Position numbers and translations under genes: made by a program. A stretch of 14,763 nt of DNA. Origin: Chromera velia. Its lineage: Eukaryota > Sar > Chromeraceae. The stretch is from positions 1 through 14,763 of the forward strand of contig JAHBMJ010002917.1 in the NCBI GenBank assembly GCA_018398765.1, in the 5' to 3' direction. Below the pieces are notes generated by a model that saw nothing but the letters and a program-made list of their open reading frames with translations, was not told the DNA's origin and searched no databases. This document shows positions 1 through 8,149 of the stretch, piece after piece (position 1 is the first letter of the stretch; every line of letters begins with the position of its first letter).

Positions 1-627
1 GACCTGCAGGAAAGTGCCGACATCATCCCGCAGGACTATGTCAAGGTCCTCTCTGAAATTCGGGAGGAGAACAAGAAGACCGCCCGAGACATCTACATGG
101 AAGCGGCCGAGCAGAGAGGCAGACGAGTTCTGAAAGATGCCAGCAACAAGCAGTTCCGCAACCCTTACATATACAAGACGGGCGATTATGTCTGGGCACG
201 AGTCAAGCGAACGAAGAAAGGCTACGCAGCCAAACTGACCACAAAATACGAGGGGCCCTTCAGAGTCCTCGAGGTCAGAGACAACTGCACGCTCCGGCTC
301 AAGCAGCCGGGCGCCCAGACGCGTCGTGTGATCAACCGCGACAACGCCAAGCCCTTCGTCCACAGGGACCTGAAGGAGAACGACGCCCTCCTCTCTTGGT
401 TCATGCCCGAGCTGGAAGAGGACGGGAAACAGGCAGACCCCATCGACAACGACGAGTTTGCAAAGTACGAGGTAGAGAAGACCTGTGCCAAGCGGCGCAC
501 GAGAAGGGGGATGGAGTTCCTCGTCAAGTACAAGGGCTACGCAGAGAAGGAGTGGACCCCGGAGGAAGAGCTCGACTGCACCAACAAGGTCGAGGAATTT
601 CACGCCCGCCTCCGTGGAGGCCAGTAA
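1..627 (+). CDS. Ty3/gypsy chromovirus polyprotein, C-terminal part (integrase tail plus chromodomain)
   Basis: The frame is open from base 1 to a TAA at 625-627, giving 208 residues with the N-terminus outside the window; the ATG at 97 is internal. Residues 62-87 hold GDYVWARVKR and KYEGPFRVLE, the end of a retroviral-type integrase with the GPF form of the GPY/F module. Residues 153-204 form a chromodomain: YEVEK, then EFLVKYKGY, then EWTPEEELD and a terminal helix. Integrase followed directly by a chromodomain is the hallmark of chromoviruses, where the chromodomain is thought to steer integration to marked chromatin. The three HP1 cage positions appear as Y156, Y177 and Y180; the middle one is Trp in HP1. 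No stop or frameshift interrupts the visible part, so the element could be fairly young. Protease, reverse transcriptase and RNase H would lie to the left. Confidence 0.93.
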   Translation, partial: DLQESADIIPQDYVKVLSEIREENKKTARDIYMEAAEQRGRRVLKDASNKQFRNPYIYKTGDYVWARVKRTKKGYAAKLTTKYEGPFRVLEVRDNCTLRLKQPGAQTRRVINRDNAKPFVHRDLKENDALLSWFMPELEEDGKQADPIDNDEFAKYEVEKTCAKRRTRRGMEFLVKYKGYAEKEWTPEEELDCTNKVEEFHARLRGGQ

Positions 628-1059
628 GGCCTTCTCAGGAGGGATGGATAGACGAACGCATCTGCAGAGACACAGAGAAGAAAAAGAGACGCTGAGTGGC
701 CGTGGTGCATCTAGATTGGCATGAAACTGACTGACTGCTTCTTTGATCATTAGGGTGGCATGCAACAGAGGTAATGCTGTGAGAGTGAGCATCCGTGAGT
801 GGCCGTCCGATCGAGTCATCCTTGATTGCGCAGGGTTCTTTTGGGGGGAGGGGATTCCGAAGGGGGGAACCGAACCGGGAAAAGGCAACGGGAAGGGGCT
901 GGGGAGATGGGGGAGGGGCCATATGTATAAGGAGAGAGGACAAAAGCCTGCCCTCGATGGCAAGAGGGGCAGAAGGGTCGCGGCAGACCTACTGAGAGAC
1001 GGAGTAGGGCACATGGCAGCTGCTGTCTCATCTCTCGCCAGCGCCAGCAAATTTTCAAC
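628..1059. other. non-coding stretch after the polyprotein, possibly start of the 3' LTR
   Basis: No reading frame here looks like protein. The decamer GAGTGGCCGT occurs twice, at 694-703 and 797-806. Several G-runs (for example 841-854 and 861-867) begin the G-rich zone that follows. If the retrotransposon has a normal 3' LTR it should start in this stretch. Confidence 0.35.
674..689 (+). other. possible polypurine tract of the retrotransposon
   Basis: A 16-base run of A and G begins 46 bases after the polyprotein stop codon and is followed by CGCTGAGTGG. In Ty3/gypsy elements a polypurine tract primes plus-strand DNA synthesis and directly precedes the 3' LTR, which starts with TG. The position fits. 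However, the decaying region further right has longer purine runs, and the LTR cannot be confirmed without its partner. Confidence 0.25.
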
Positions 1060-1199
1060 AAACAGGGAAGGGCAAGGGGGGGGTTATGGGAGAAGGGAAG
1101 GGATGGGAAGGGGACGGGAAGAGGAATGGGGAGGGGAAGGGGAGGGGAAGGAAATTAAGGGGGAGGAAAGAGGATGGGGAGGGGAGGGTAGGGGGAGTG
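1060..1199 (+). repeat. polypurine G-rich tract (GGGRA-type repeats)
   Basis: Almost every base is G or A, in irregular repeats of GGGAAG, GGGGAGG and GGGAGG with only scattered pyrimidines. ORFs crossing it in both directions are low-complexity artefacts. Tracts of this kind can form G-quadruplexes or purine triplexes; whether this one does is inference. Confidence 0.8.
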
Positions 1200-1448
1200 A
1201 CGGACCCTTTTTAGCATGCAGAAGTGACTGTTCTTCATTTAACTTTCCACGTGTAATTCCATTTGATCTCTTTTCCCCGTTTGGTCTCACTCTTCTCAGT
1301 GAAGTCTCTGCAAACGTTCGTTTCAAGTATGAATAGAAGTGTCAACTCACCGATACCGGTGCGTGGGTAGAAAAAAAAAAGAGTGTGAACGTCCTCCAAA
1401 ACAGCGCCAGCATCACCGTGACTTCCACGAGAGAACATGGATAACACC

Positions 1449-1580
1449 GGAACTGAAGGGGGGGCAACGGCCCTTACCGAACCGAAGGGGGGGCAGGGGC
1501 CCTTACCAAAATCGAGGGGGGGTAAAAGTTCTCAGGAACCGAAATCGAGGGGGGGCAGGAGCCCTCAGGATCTGCAGGAA
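1449..1580 (+). repeat. four imperfect tandem repeats, each with an exact G7 tract
   Basis: Runs of exactly seven G occur at 1458-1464, 1487-1493, 1516-1522 and 1549-1555, spaced 29, 29 and 33 bases apart. Each is preceded by a GAA or CGA-type sequence and followed by a variant of CAGGGGCCCTTACC or CAGGAGCCCTCAGG. The units differ in the linkers but share the G-run length, so this is a short degenerate minisatellite. Confidence 0.8.
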
Positions 1581-1599
1581 CAGGGGAGGGAACAATTGG

Positions 1600-3350
1600 G
1601 AAAGGGGGAGGTAGTGCCCAGAGAGCATATCGATTTTATGATTCATGGAAAGGGAAACTGCGCAGACCTCCACTGACCATTTGATCTTGCCTTCTCGTCT
1701 GACATTTTTTTTCTCCGCTTTACAATGCTCTCACTCGACTCCCCTTTAGACTGCAGTGCCGGGTGGGAAAAGAAAAACAGAAAAAGGAATGAGCACGGGG
1801 GCCGTCGGACAAGCGGAGAAAGGACCTGACTCCATGCATGTCTCCTTCACAGGCCTCGTTCCAGATGACCGCTGTGAATATGTGCTTTTACCCCTATCTT
1901 TATTCTTTCCCCTTTGAGTGCTCTCCCAAGAACAATGGTACTGGGCGACTTACCTCTGTTACCGCTATCACCCCGTCTCAACATCCTCCTTTCCCTCTGT
2001 TTTTTCTTCCTCCGTCTACCGTTGCGCCTCCCACCTGCAAACGGCGAATAGGAGGAGAGCACTTGGCTGTGCTGTGTATGTGAATTAGGGATTTGGGCGG
2101 GGGGGGGGTCGAAACAAGCTACTTGGGAGAACGGAATTGGAATGCGAAAAAGACCGTGCGTTTGCTCTCTTTCTTTATGTGAATCGACGTTTGTGTTTGT
2201 ATGTGATGACCTCTTAGCAGACTTCCCTCCCTCACTGACCTTCTCCCCACCCCGTCAACCTTCTGCCCCTCCGTCGTTTCGTCGTGCTCTTGTGTGCCCT
2301 CTTTCCTATATGCAGTACACAGAGTGGAATGGCTGTGCTGAAATTCAATCCGTTTCTCTGTGTGTTTGGATCTGTTTTGCAATGAGTGAGTGCGCTGCTG
2401 ACTTCTTGTTTCATCCCTGGCTGTATAGGAGAAGAAAGGGGGGCGGGGGAACAGAAACGGGAACAGGGGCCTTTTCAGGTCTTCCCGTATGTGCTCATCG
2501 GGACTGCCAGCAGGCTGTCTTTACTTTTCCATTGCTTTGTTCCATCCCAATAACTCTTTTCGTGCAATGTTCTCTTCTAACGATGTGTCTCTTGCGTCTT
2601 CTTGCCTCTTCGGCTCCCTGACCTCCCCATCCCCTTTCACCGCCCCCTCATCTGTCCGTCTTTCGTCCCGAAGTTCCTCTCATATAATAGTATTGGCGAC
2701 CACACTGGATTTCATCCTTCCGAGTCAGTCCCAGCTGACCATTATGCTATGTGCTGACTTGAGGAAACAGGCAGGTCGGGGGGTTAGTGAAGTTTTCTGT
2801 GTAGATTGGGAGAGGAGAGAAGGAGACGGCTTTTTGTCACTGACCGCTGTCTGCCATCTCCGTTCGGAACGTCCTTTCTCCACAGATGATTGCGCGGCCC
2901 TCTCGGGTTTTTCTGCCTTGGCTTAGTTTTTTCATCGTCCCCGCTTGTCAGGTGCTCTCTGGAATGCTTGTGAAGTCTGGATGGAGAAAAGAGAAGGAGA
3001 ATGGGAAGTGAGGGAGGTTAATTCAGACTAAGCCGCCACAAGCCGATTTTGCTTTGTGTGCCCCTCATGCACGTGCGCATGCGAAGCATGCCGGGGCCTT
3101 CTTTGCGTTCATGTGCCTGCATGCGTATCGCGGGGTCGCGATTTTCTTTTCCAGGGCCGGGGGGGATCTGTAAAGTCGTACTCATGCGCTTCGGGCCGAG
3201 GGCCGGCCATCCCGTGCCACGAGGCTGGGATTGGACGTATAGCCCAAGGACCCTGGCAGCTAGACAGAGAGAGAGAGGCCCTCTATAGAAAAGAAAGAAT
3301 AGAAAGAGCCGGGGCCTTTTAAGAGGCGGTCCCGGAAGGCAGTTGTGACC
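1600..3350. other. long stretch without a supportable gene
   Basis: Several ORFs of 60-160 codons exist (the longest at 2142-2621 and 2489-2926), but they are Ser/Pro/Cys-rich, overlap one another in different frames and show no motif. There is a G10 run near 2099-2108 and C/T-rich stretches on this strand. Two GCATGC palindromes lie close together at 3077-3082 and 3086-3091. The region may include retrotransposon LTR and intergenic DNA. Confidence 0.5.
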
Positions 3351-3483
3351 CGATTCGAAAGTTATGGAGATGATGGAGACGGCCGAACATGTTATTGAAT
3401 CACCCCTTACATCGTTACCGTTCAGGAGATATGAGCCATTAAAGATTCAAGCAAGGGATGTCCCAAAAGGCAGAATTGCACCT

Positions 3484-3561
3484 GGCCCCGCAAAGTCATT
3501 CTATGAAAGCAATAAAGACATTCTGCTTTCCCGGACCAAACATGCCCAACTTTGCGGGGCC
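3484..3561. repeat. nested inverted repeat, 13-bp outer and 7-bp inner stem
   Basis: GGCCCCGCAAAGT at 3484-3496 is the perfect reverse complement of ACTTTGCGGGGCC at 3549-3561. Inside the 52-base loop a second perfect pair occurs: GAAAGCA at 3505-3511 and TGCTTTC at 3524-3530. The nesting would let one transcript fold into a two-part stem. It could be the core of a structured RNA, a miRNA-like precursor or the remnant of a small inverted-repeat element; nothing decides between these. Confidence 0.6.
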
Positions 3562-3775
3562 CTGAGACACGCACGCACTCATCACCGGTCGATCGAATTT
3601 GCATGCATGCACGCGCGAAGACATCTTAAGATTCATCTCTGAGTCGAAACGTTGTGCAGCCAGGATCGAACTAGTCTGAACATACACATCCGTCTATTAG
3701 AATCCAAAGCCTTCAGAACTCCTTCTACGAACCTCAAGTGCTTTCTATCACGTTCTTAAGGTTCCCTAGCTCAGT

Positions 3776-3804
3776 CCTGCCGATTCCAAACCGGAATTAG
3801 CAGG
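3776..3804. repeat. short hairpin with symmetric internal loop
   Basis: CCTGC (3776-3780) pairs with GCAGG (3800-3804) and ATTCC (3783-3787) pairs with GGAAT (3793-3797), leaving a 2x2 internal loop and a 5-base apical loop. It sits in a stretch without coding potential. It is not followed by a T-run, so it is not a simple terminator. Confidence 0.5.
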
Positions 3805-4132
3805 GCTCCAACAGGGCTTCACTGCATAGGGTTCTAATAGGGCTCCGCACCGCGCCCGCGTGGCATGTCGGAGGTACTTTTCTGAACCATAACCCTCCCC
3901 CCCCCTATGGACCCTACCCCATTATAAGACCGAGCGAAGGAGATCATTCCATGGCCACCCTCGAGCAGTGACTGGTGGAGCAAATGAAGTAGCTGATCAC
4001 ATGGTTAGGGAACTCCTTCTCTTAGCCTCCCACCCTGGAACTGGAACTTCATGGATACCGATCGCAGTTGTGGACGGGAGACGCCTATAGAATGCCTCCC
4101 TTCTCCACTGCACCCCACACCCTACGATGCCC

Positions 4133-4151
4133 CCAGAGTGGAGCACTCTGG
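4133..4151. repeat. 8-bp hairpin with 3-base loop
   Basis: CCAGAGTG (4133-4140) and CACTCTGG (4144-4151) are perfect reverse complements around GAG. No role can be assigned. Confidence 0.5.
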
Positions 4152-4871
4152 TCTAAAACTGACGATACGTACTCCATGTAGCAACAGCAACAGGCATGGA
4201 GCTAATGAAGCCAGTTCATTATTTCAGCATCTCCACCAGACATCGTTAGTGGAACATCACCGTGACGGGGACTTTTCGCTCCATAGAATATCACTAACTA
4301 CCACCAGCCGTAGACCCAAGTCCAGAACACTCGAAATCTTACATAGCCAGACCATATCTTGAGGACATGCGCAGGCAATCACCGCAATACACACCTATTC
4401 AGCACTTCATATTCACATACACCACTGAGCCCAGATCGCTCTCCTCAGACAGCCCGCTAATATCCACGGTTTACTCACTTATCACGCCAAGGCAGTGAGG
4501 TTTCCTGCGGGGAGAGTGAGGGAGCTCGGCTCCCCTTAACACGGCTGTGTACGCTAACTACTCAGCCAGAGGGCAGGCACTGACAGGCATCAGCTCCGAA
4601 TGTCAAAAGGACTGGTGCAGCCGGCCTGGTCTTTCTCCTCATATGGCAAGATCGCACCGTATGGTAATAGAGGTAATCTGTCCCCCTCTATCAAAAACAT
4701 CAAAAGATAAGAAAGCATAAGCAGGACAGCCTCAGCGTAGCATAGAAGCCAGCGGATACGCAAGATAGACGGAGAAAAGACAAATCTATCCCGAACGGTC
4801 TCTAACAGTAAAACAGTCTCCAAAATAACTATACGTCTCAAACTTTTTTAGACAATAAACAATACTTAAAA

Positions 4872-4894
4872 GCTTAAAACAAAGAGTTTTAAGC
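4872..4894. repeat. 9-bp perfect hairpin in an A/T-rich patch
   Basis: GCTTAAAAC (4872-4880) and GTTTTAAGC (4886-4894) are perfect reverse complements around AAAGA. The hairpin lies in an A/T-rich patch that ends near 4965, where the sequence becomes CpG-rich. Confidence 0.6.
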
Positions 4895-5135
4895 GATCAA
4901 ACAGTACGATTTCCTGTTTTTTAATCGGGTTTAGTGAAAGAAAAAAATATATTATGTTTGACCGCGGCGTGTATGTTTCGCGCGTCAGCGCACGTGCTGC
5001 GCCTGTCATGTAATTAAGGCGGCGGCGGGGCTCATGCCGGAGCAAACTTAAAATCGCGGTGCAAAAAAATCAAAGAAGCCAATTTTTTGATGCACGTAGA
5101 TACAGCTGAAGGACGCGATCGCACCTCTATGCACA

Positions 5136-5405
5136 TTGAGTTCAAAGGTGATCGATGCATACTGCATATTTATCTCTGCACATTATGGGACTATGGATCT
5201 GCTTCAAAAGTATTCACAGCTGATGTTTCCAGATCAGGTTGCGCAGTATTTCAAACAGAATAGCTGTATTCTTTGCATGTCATTGGGAGAGCAGACTTTA
5301 GAACGAACTTCAGCCGTCTCTCTTCTTCGGGCATGGCCGTTTCGTTCTGTTAGTAAGCGTAGTGGGGAAAAATGGAGAGGCCCGCATTTTGCTCTCAATC
5401 TTTGA
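5136..5405 (+). CDS. 89-codon ORF of unknown status
   Basis: The first part reads like ordinary protein, with a mixed sequence around MDLLQKYSQLMFPDQ and two nearby Cys residues. The second half becomes Ser/Arg-rich. No family is recognised, there is no neighbouring exon with matching phase that I could find, and an A16 run begins 57 bases after the stop. It could be a chance ORF, a terminal exon or a decayed transposon fragment. Confidence 0.15.
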   Translation: MSSKVIDAYCIFISAHYGTMDLLQKYSQLMFPDQVAQYFKQNSCILCMSLGEQTLERTSAVSLLRAWPFRSVSKRSGEKWRGPHFALNL

Positions 5406-5462
5406 TCGACGTCTTTTTTCTTTTGCGTGCCTCTATGCATAGTAGTAGTAGTCTGAATTTAT

Positions 5463-5485
5463 AAAAAAAAAAAAAAAAGAAAAAG
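5463..5485 (+). repeat. A-rich run (A16 G A5 G)
   Basis: A homopolymer of 16 A is followed by G, five A and G. It closes the left side of a roughly 600-base stretch of balanced composition. It could be a slippage product or the tail of a retroposed sequence; no target duplication was found. Confidence 0.6.
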
Positions 5486-6110
5486 TATGTGAGGTTTTGG
5501 CCAGAAACTTCGCCTCTGTCAGGACCTAAGTTTCGGCAGCAGTAACGTCGTCCACCTAATCATCTGATCCTTATCTTTGGCTTCCGGTGGGAGTCCTCCT
5601 TAGTCCAGAAGGCGTCTTCATCACCGACATCCAACCCCGTATACGACCCAAGATCACCCAGCAGGGCGTGCCAGTGCAGTAACTCACCATAACATAGGCA
5701 GATATCAGATAGCCCGGACCTCTTTCGGAGGACCCCTGGCTCCTGAAGAAGGCTTTAAGTCACCATATAGGGGTTCTTGCTTTGTCGGTCACCTCCTAAG
5801 CTCACACGCTCACGCCCGCGACTCCCCCCGGAAGAGAACAGGCACGAGTTTAAGAAGAGCCGATGGGCCTGCCCACTGAACCCTGCCTGAAATATCGTAA
5901 GGACTAGCAAGCGCCCCCACGGAACTTGCTTAAACCGGAACTGAGAATGCTCCTTAGTGGGGCCCGTTTGAATCAGTAGATAGCCTCTGCAGTCAACGGT
6001 GCGAGTATGTGAGTCTTTTGAACGGTTCATCAATTAGCAACCCCTGAGGCGGGAAGCAGTACCTCTAGCATTATTCGTTGCAATGAACACAAACCCTTTA
6101 ATCATCTTAT
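5486..6110. other. balanced-composition block without recognisable gene
   Basis: About 600 bases of roughly even GC lie between the A16 run and the A/T inverted repeat. Both strands were read. The only sizeable ORF (5755-6033, minus, 92 codons) is Arg/Ser/Gly-rich with no motif. I saw no rRNA signature and no tRNA fold. It may be an inserted sequence, but I cannot say of what kind. Confidence 0.35.
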
Positions 6111-6111
6111 A

Positions 6112-6168
6112 ATAAAAAAAAAAAGAAAAAAAAAGATTGAAAACTTTTTTTTTTCTTTTTTTTTTTAT
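6112..6168. repeat. near-perfect A/T inverted repeat (about 24-bp arms, 8-base loop)
   Basis: The left arm is ATA11-G-A9-G (6112-6135) and the right arm is C-T10-C-T11-AT (6144-6168), separated by ATTGAAAA. Both arms carry the single interrupting G/C at matching places, so this is an inverted copy rather than an A-run beside an unrelated T-run. The arms differ by one base in one homopolymer. It could extrude as a cruciform or form a long hairpin in RNA. Confidence 0.85.
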
Positions 6169-6505
6169 GGAGTGCAGAACCTAGTAACTAATACTATATA
6201 TTATTCAAACATTTGAAACATTTTTTTGAAAGAATGATATATATGTGAATATAACATCAATGTTACACCATCCATGTTACTAGTAAATTCCCTTGCATGT
6301 TCATTACAGCATGGAACGAACGCGGATTATATTAAAGCTGGCTAAGAAATATAATACTTGAACGGTTGGATTTTGCCAGCCAGCCTACTAAACCAGGCTA
6401 CACCTTAAACTATGTATATGAAATTAGCATCGCAGTGATGGCACGACGCACATACAAAACAAATAATTCTGACAAACGCACATGTACATACAAACACATA
6501 CGCGA
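6169..6505. other. A/T-rich stretch without a gene
   Basis: The first 150 bases are strongly A/T-rich with ATAT clusters near 6192-6246. No reading frame looks like protein. It ends at a CA microsatellite. Confidence 0.5.
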
Positions 6506-6506
6506 G

Positions 6507-6509
<3 letters not shown>

Positions 6510-6547
<38 letters not shown>

Positions 6548-6578
6548 AACATGCAGAGGCACAGGAACAGGAACAGGA

Positions 6579-6610
<32 letters not shown>
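6510..6610 (+). repeat. (CA)n microsatellite followed by ACAGGM hexamer repeat
   Basis: A CA run covers 6510-6542. It is followed at about 6557-6610 by nine or so hexamers, first ACAGGA and then ACAGGC, with one switch between the two variants. ORFs crossing this block on both strands are pure repeat translation. Confidence 0.9.
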
Positions 6611-6611
<1 letters not shown>

Positions 6612-6947
6612 TACGTGCGCTCGAATGTACAGAGAGACAGAGAGAGAGAAGGGAAGTGAGCAACTGACATCAAGTGACTCGGAGGGGATGATATGATACT
6701 GGAGTGTCATAGAGACAAACCTCCACATATGCGGGGATTTGATCAAACCGCAGGAACCATACACGCATGTCGGTAGATTCACCATACGATTCTAAAACCT
6801 GCTGGAACTAGCATTCGGCAAAATTCTTATCGCCGACTCCATGTCATTTCCGCGTCCGAGTCTGACAAATTCCTGTCTGTTTCCTCATTGTGAATTTTTG
6901 CCCCTTTATCGCTTTCCATGTGAAGCAACGGTACATTTGAAATTCCT

Positions 6948-7204
6948 TCAAGACATCCGCAGCCCGTTAGGGGGGTCCTTGCCTCCCTCCAGAAAAGATG
7001 GTCGCATTGCGTTGGGGTCCCTCGGAGATCCTCCAGAAGGGTCCGTTGGTCCACTCAGTGCTTGTGCTGTTTCCGTGTCACTCTTTGGGGCAGAGGGGGG
7101 GGGCGGTGGCAGGTCTCCGACACCCTCTGCGGGTGGAGGGGGGGGAGCCTCAAAGTCGAAAGGACTCTTCGAGGGCCGAAAGCCGCAGCACATAAAGAAC
7201 CAAC
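6948..7204 (-). CDS. proposed second and last exon of a proline-rich protein gene
   Basis: On the minus strand the frame entering at 7204 completes the codon left open by the exon ending at 8150, then runs to TGA at 6948-6950. It adds residues 129-213. Visible features are two runs of five prolines (149-153 and 161-165) and an Asp/Ser/Gly/Pro-rich tail. The acceptor reads TGCATGCAG. Phase agreement supports the join, as does the mixed residue usage in the tail. Weak points are the odd WFFMCC stretch at the junction and a second open frame on the same strand (6827-7054) that could be a further exon or reflect an indel in one of the C-runs. The function is unknown; the tail is probably disordered. 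Confidence 0.4.
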
Positions 7205-7210
7205 CTGCAT

Positions 7211-7221
7211 GCACACACACA

Positions 7222-7286
<65 letters not shown>
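7211..7286. repeat. (CA)n(GA)n compound microsatellite next to a putative splice acceptor
   Basis: CA repeats run to about 7255 and GA repeats to 7286. On the minus strand this reads (CT)n then (GT)n then TGTGCATGCAG, which would serve as the pyrimidine tract of the proposed acceptor. Confidence 0.9.
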
Positions 7287-7287
<1 letters not shown>

Positions 7288-7660
7288 CAGATGAAGGGAA
7301 AGAAATATTCAAAGGGGAAGGAAAGAGGGCGTCGCATCTTTATCTCGCTCTTTTTCTCTCTCTCTGTGTGTGTATGTGTGCGTGTGTTTCTCCTTCGCTC
7401 TCTCCGTCTACTTTCGCACCATTTCTTTCTCCTACCCCTCTCCACTCTATAATGAGGTCTACTTCACTCGTTTGGATGAAAACCCCTTTCAGTCTATTTG
7501 GAAGAAAGAAGATTTGGAACGAAGAATCAGTAGCGGGTATTCTAGGAAATAGCGATGGCCTCAGCCAGAATACAAGTCGAGGCTGATTGAAACCACCTGT
7601 TTATTGGCAAGTCGAAAGTGCGGTGGGACAGACCGTCTGAACTTGAAGCAATCATCCCAA
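7287..7660. other. probable intron interior, no independent gene
   Basis: Pyrimidine-rich TCTCTC and TGTGTG stretches cover 7345-7400 on the plus strand. A plus-strand ORF (7370-7552) has an unusually protein-like end at about 7450-7550, without a partner exon or motif. If the minus-strand gene model is right, this lies inside its intron. Confidence 0.35.
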
Positions 7661-7667
7661 TAGTCGA

Positions 7668-7787
7668 TCACTCACTCAGTCACTCTCTCACTCACTCACT
7701 CACTCACTTACTCACTACTCACTCACTCACTCACTCACTCAATCAGTCAGTCAGTCGGACCGTGAGTCCGTCCATCCGTCCGTCCGT

Positions 7788-7819
<32 letters not shown>

Positions 7820-7927
7820 CAAGCAGTCAGTCAGTCAAGCAGTCGAGCAGTCGAGCAGTCGAGCAGTCGAGCAGTCGAGCAGTCGAGCAGTCGAGCAGTC
7901 GAGCAGTCAGTCAGTCAGTCAGTCAGT

Positions 7928-7962
<35 letters not shown>

Positions 7963-8036
7963 TCACTTAGTGAGGGAGTCAGCCAGCCAAGAAGCCAGTC
8001 AGTCAGTTAGTCAGTCAGCCCGTCAGTAACTCAGTG
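7668..8036 (+). repeat. mosaic array of phased tetranucleotide repeats
   Basis: The array runs through blocks of related 4-mers and an 8-mer: ACTC, then AGTC, then CCGT, then AGTC again, then eight perfect copies of GAGCAGTC (7845-7908), then AGTC, then AGGC (about 7929-7962), and finally degenerate AGTC/AGCC units. Block changes mostly keep the 4-base phase. The Ser/Val/Gln-rich ORF across it is repeat translation. It lies inside the putative intron of the minus-strand gene. Confidence 0.92.
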
Positions 8037-8149
8037 AATCCTTTTTGTGTGTCTGACTTTCTATCTATCTAGCTGTCTGTGTGCGTCTATGCGAAACATT
8101 CACTGGAGCATGCATGCAGCCAGGTGGCGAAGAGTTCTCATGCACCCAC

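Larger units (their letters stand above)
3565..4865. other. stretch without a supportable gene
   Basis: Apart from the small hairpins listed separately, nothing here is recognisable. ORFs of about 100 codons (4051-4362, plus) and 83 codons (4590-4841, minus) exist. The minus one has a run of hydrophobic residues that could mimic a membrane segment, but it has no neighbours, no family motif and no splice context to support it. Base composition is balanced until about 4830, where it turns A/T-rich. Confidence 0.45.

Noticed and set aside
1084-1326. Ser/Pro-rich ORF across the polypurine tract
   Set aside because: Its composition is dictated by the C/T-rich strand of the tract.
3655-3720. tRNA-like GTTCGATCC on the minus strand
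   Set aside because: A T-loop-like sequence is present with only a 4-bp stem; no acceptor stem, D arm or anticodon arm could be fitted.
4590-4841. hydrophobic minus-strand ORF as a membrane protein
   Set aside because: Only 83 codons, no family motif, no neighbouring exon in phase, and located in DNA with no other coding signal.
3350-6100. organellar or rRNA fragments inserted in the nucleus
   Set aside because: I looked for universal rRNA motifs and recognisable cytochrome genes on both strands and saw none; a database search would be needed to exclude short fragments.
6366-6785. ORFs on both strands across the CA and hexamer repeats
   Set aside because: Their length comes from repeat translation (His/Thr or Cys/Val strings) and they have no non-repeat core.
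7668-8036. CRISPR-like array
   Set aside because: The units are 4 or 8 bases without unique spacers; this is simple tandem repeat DNA.
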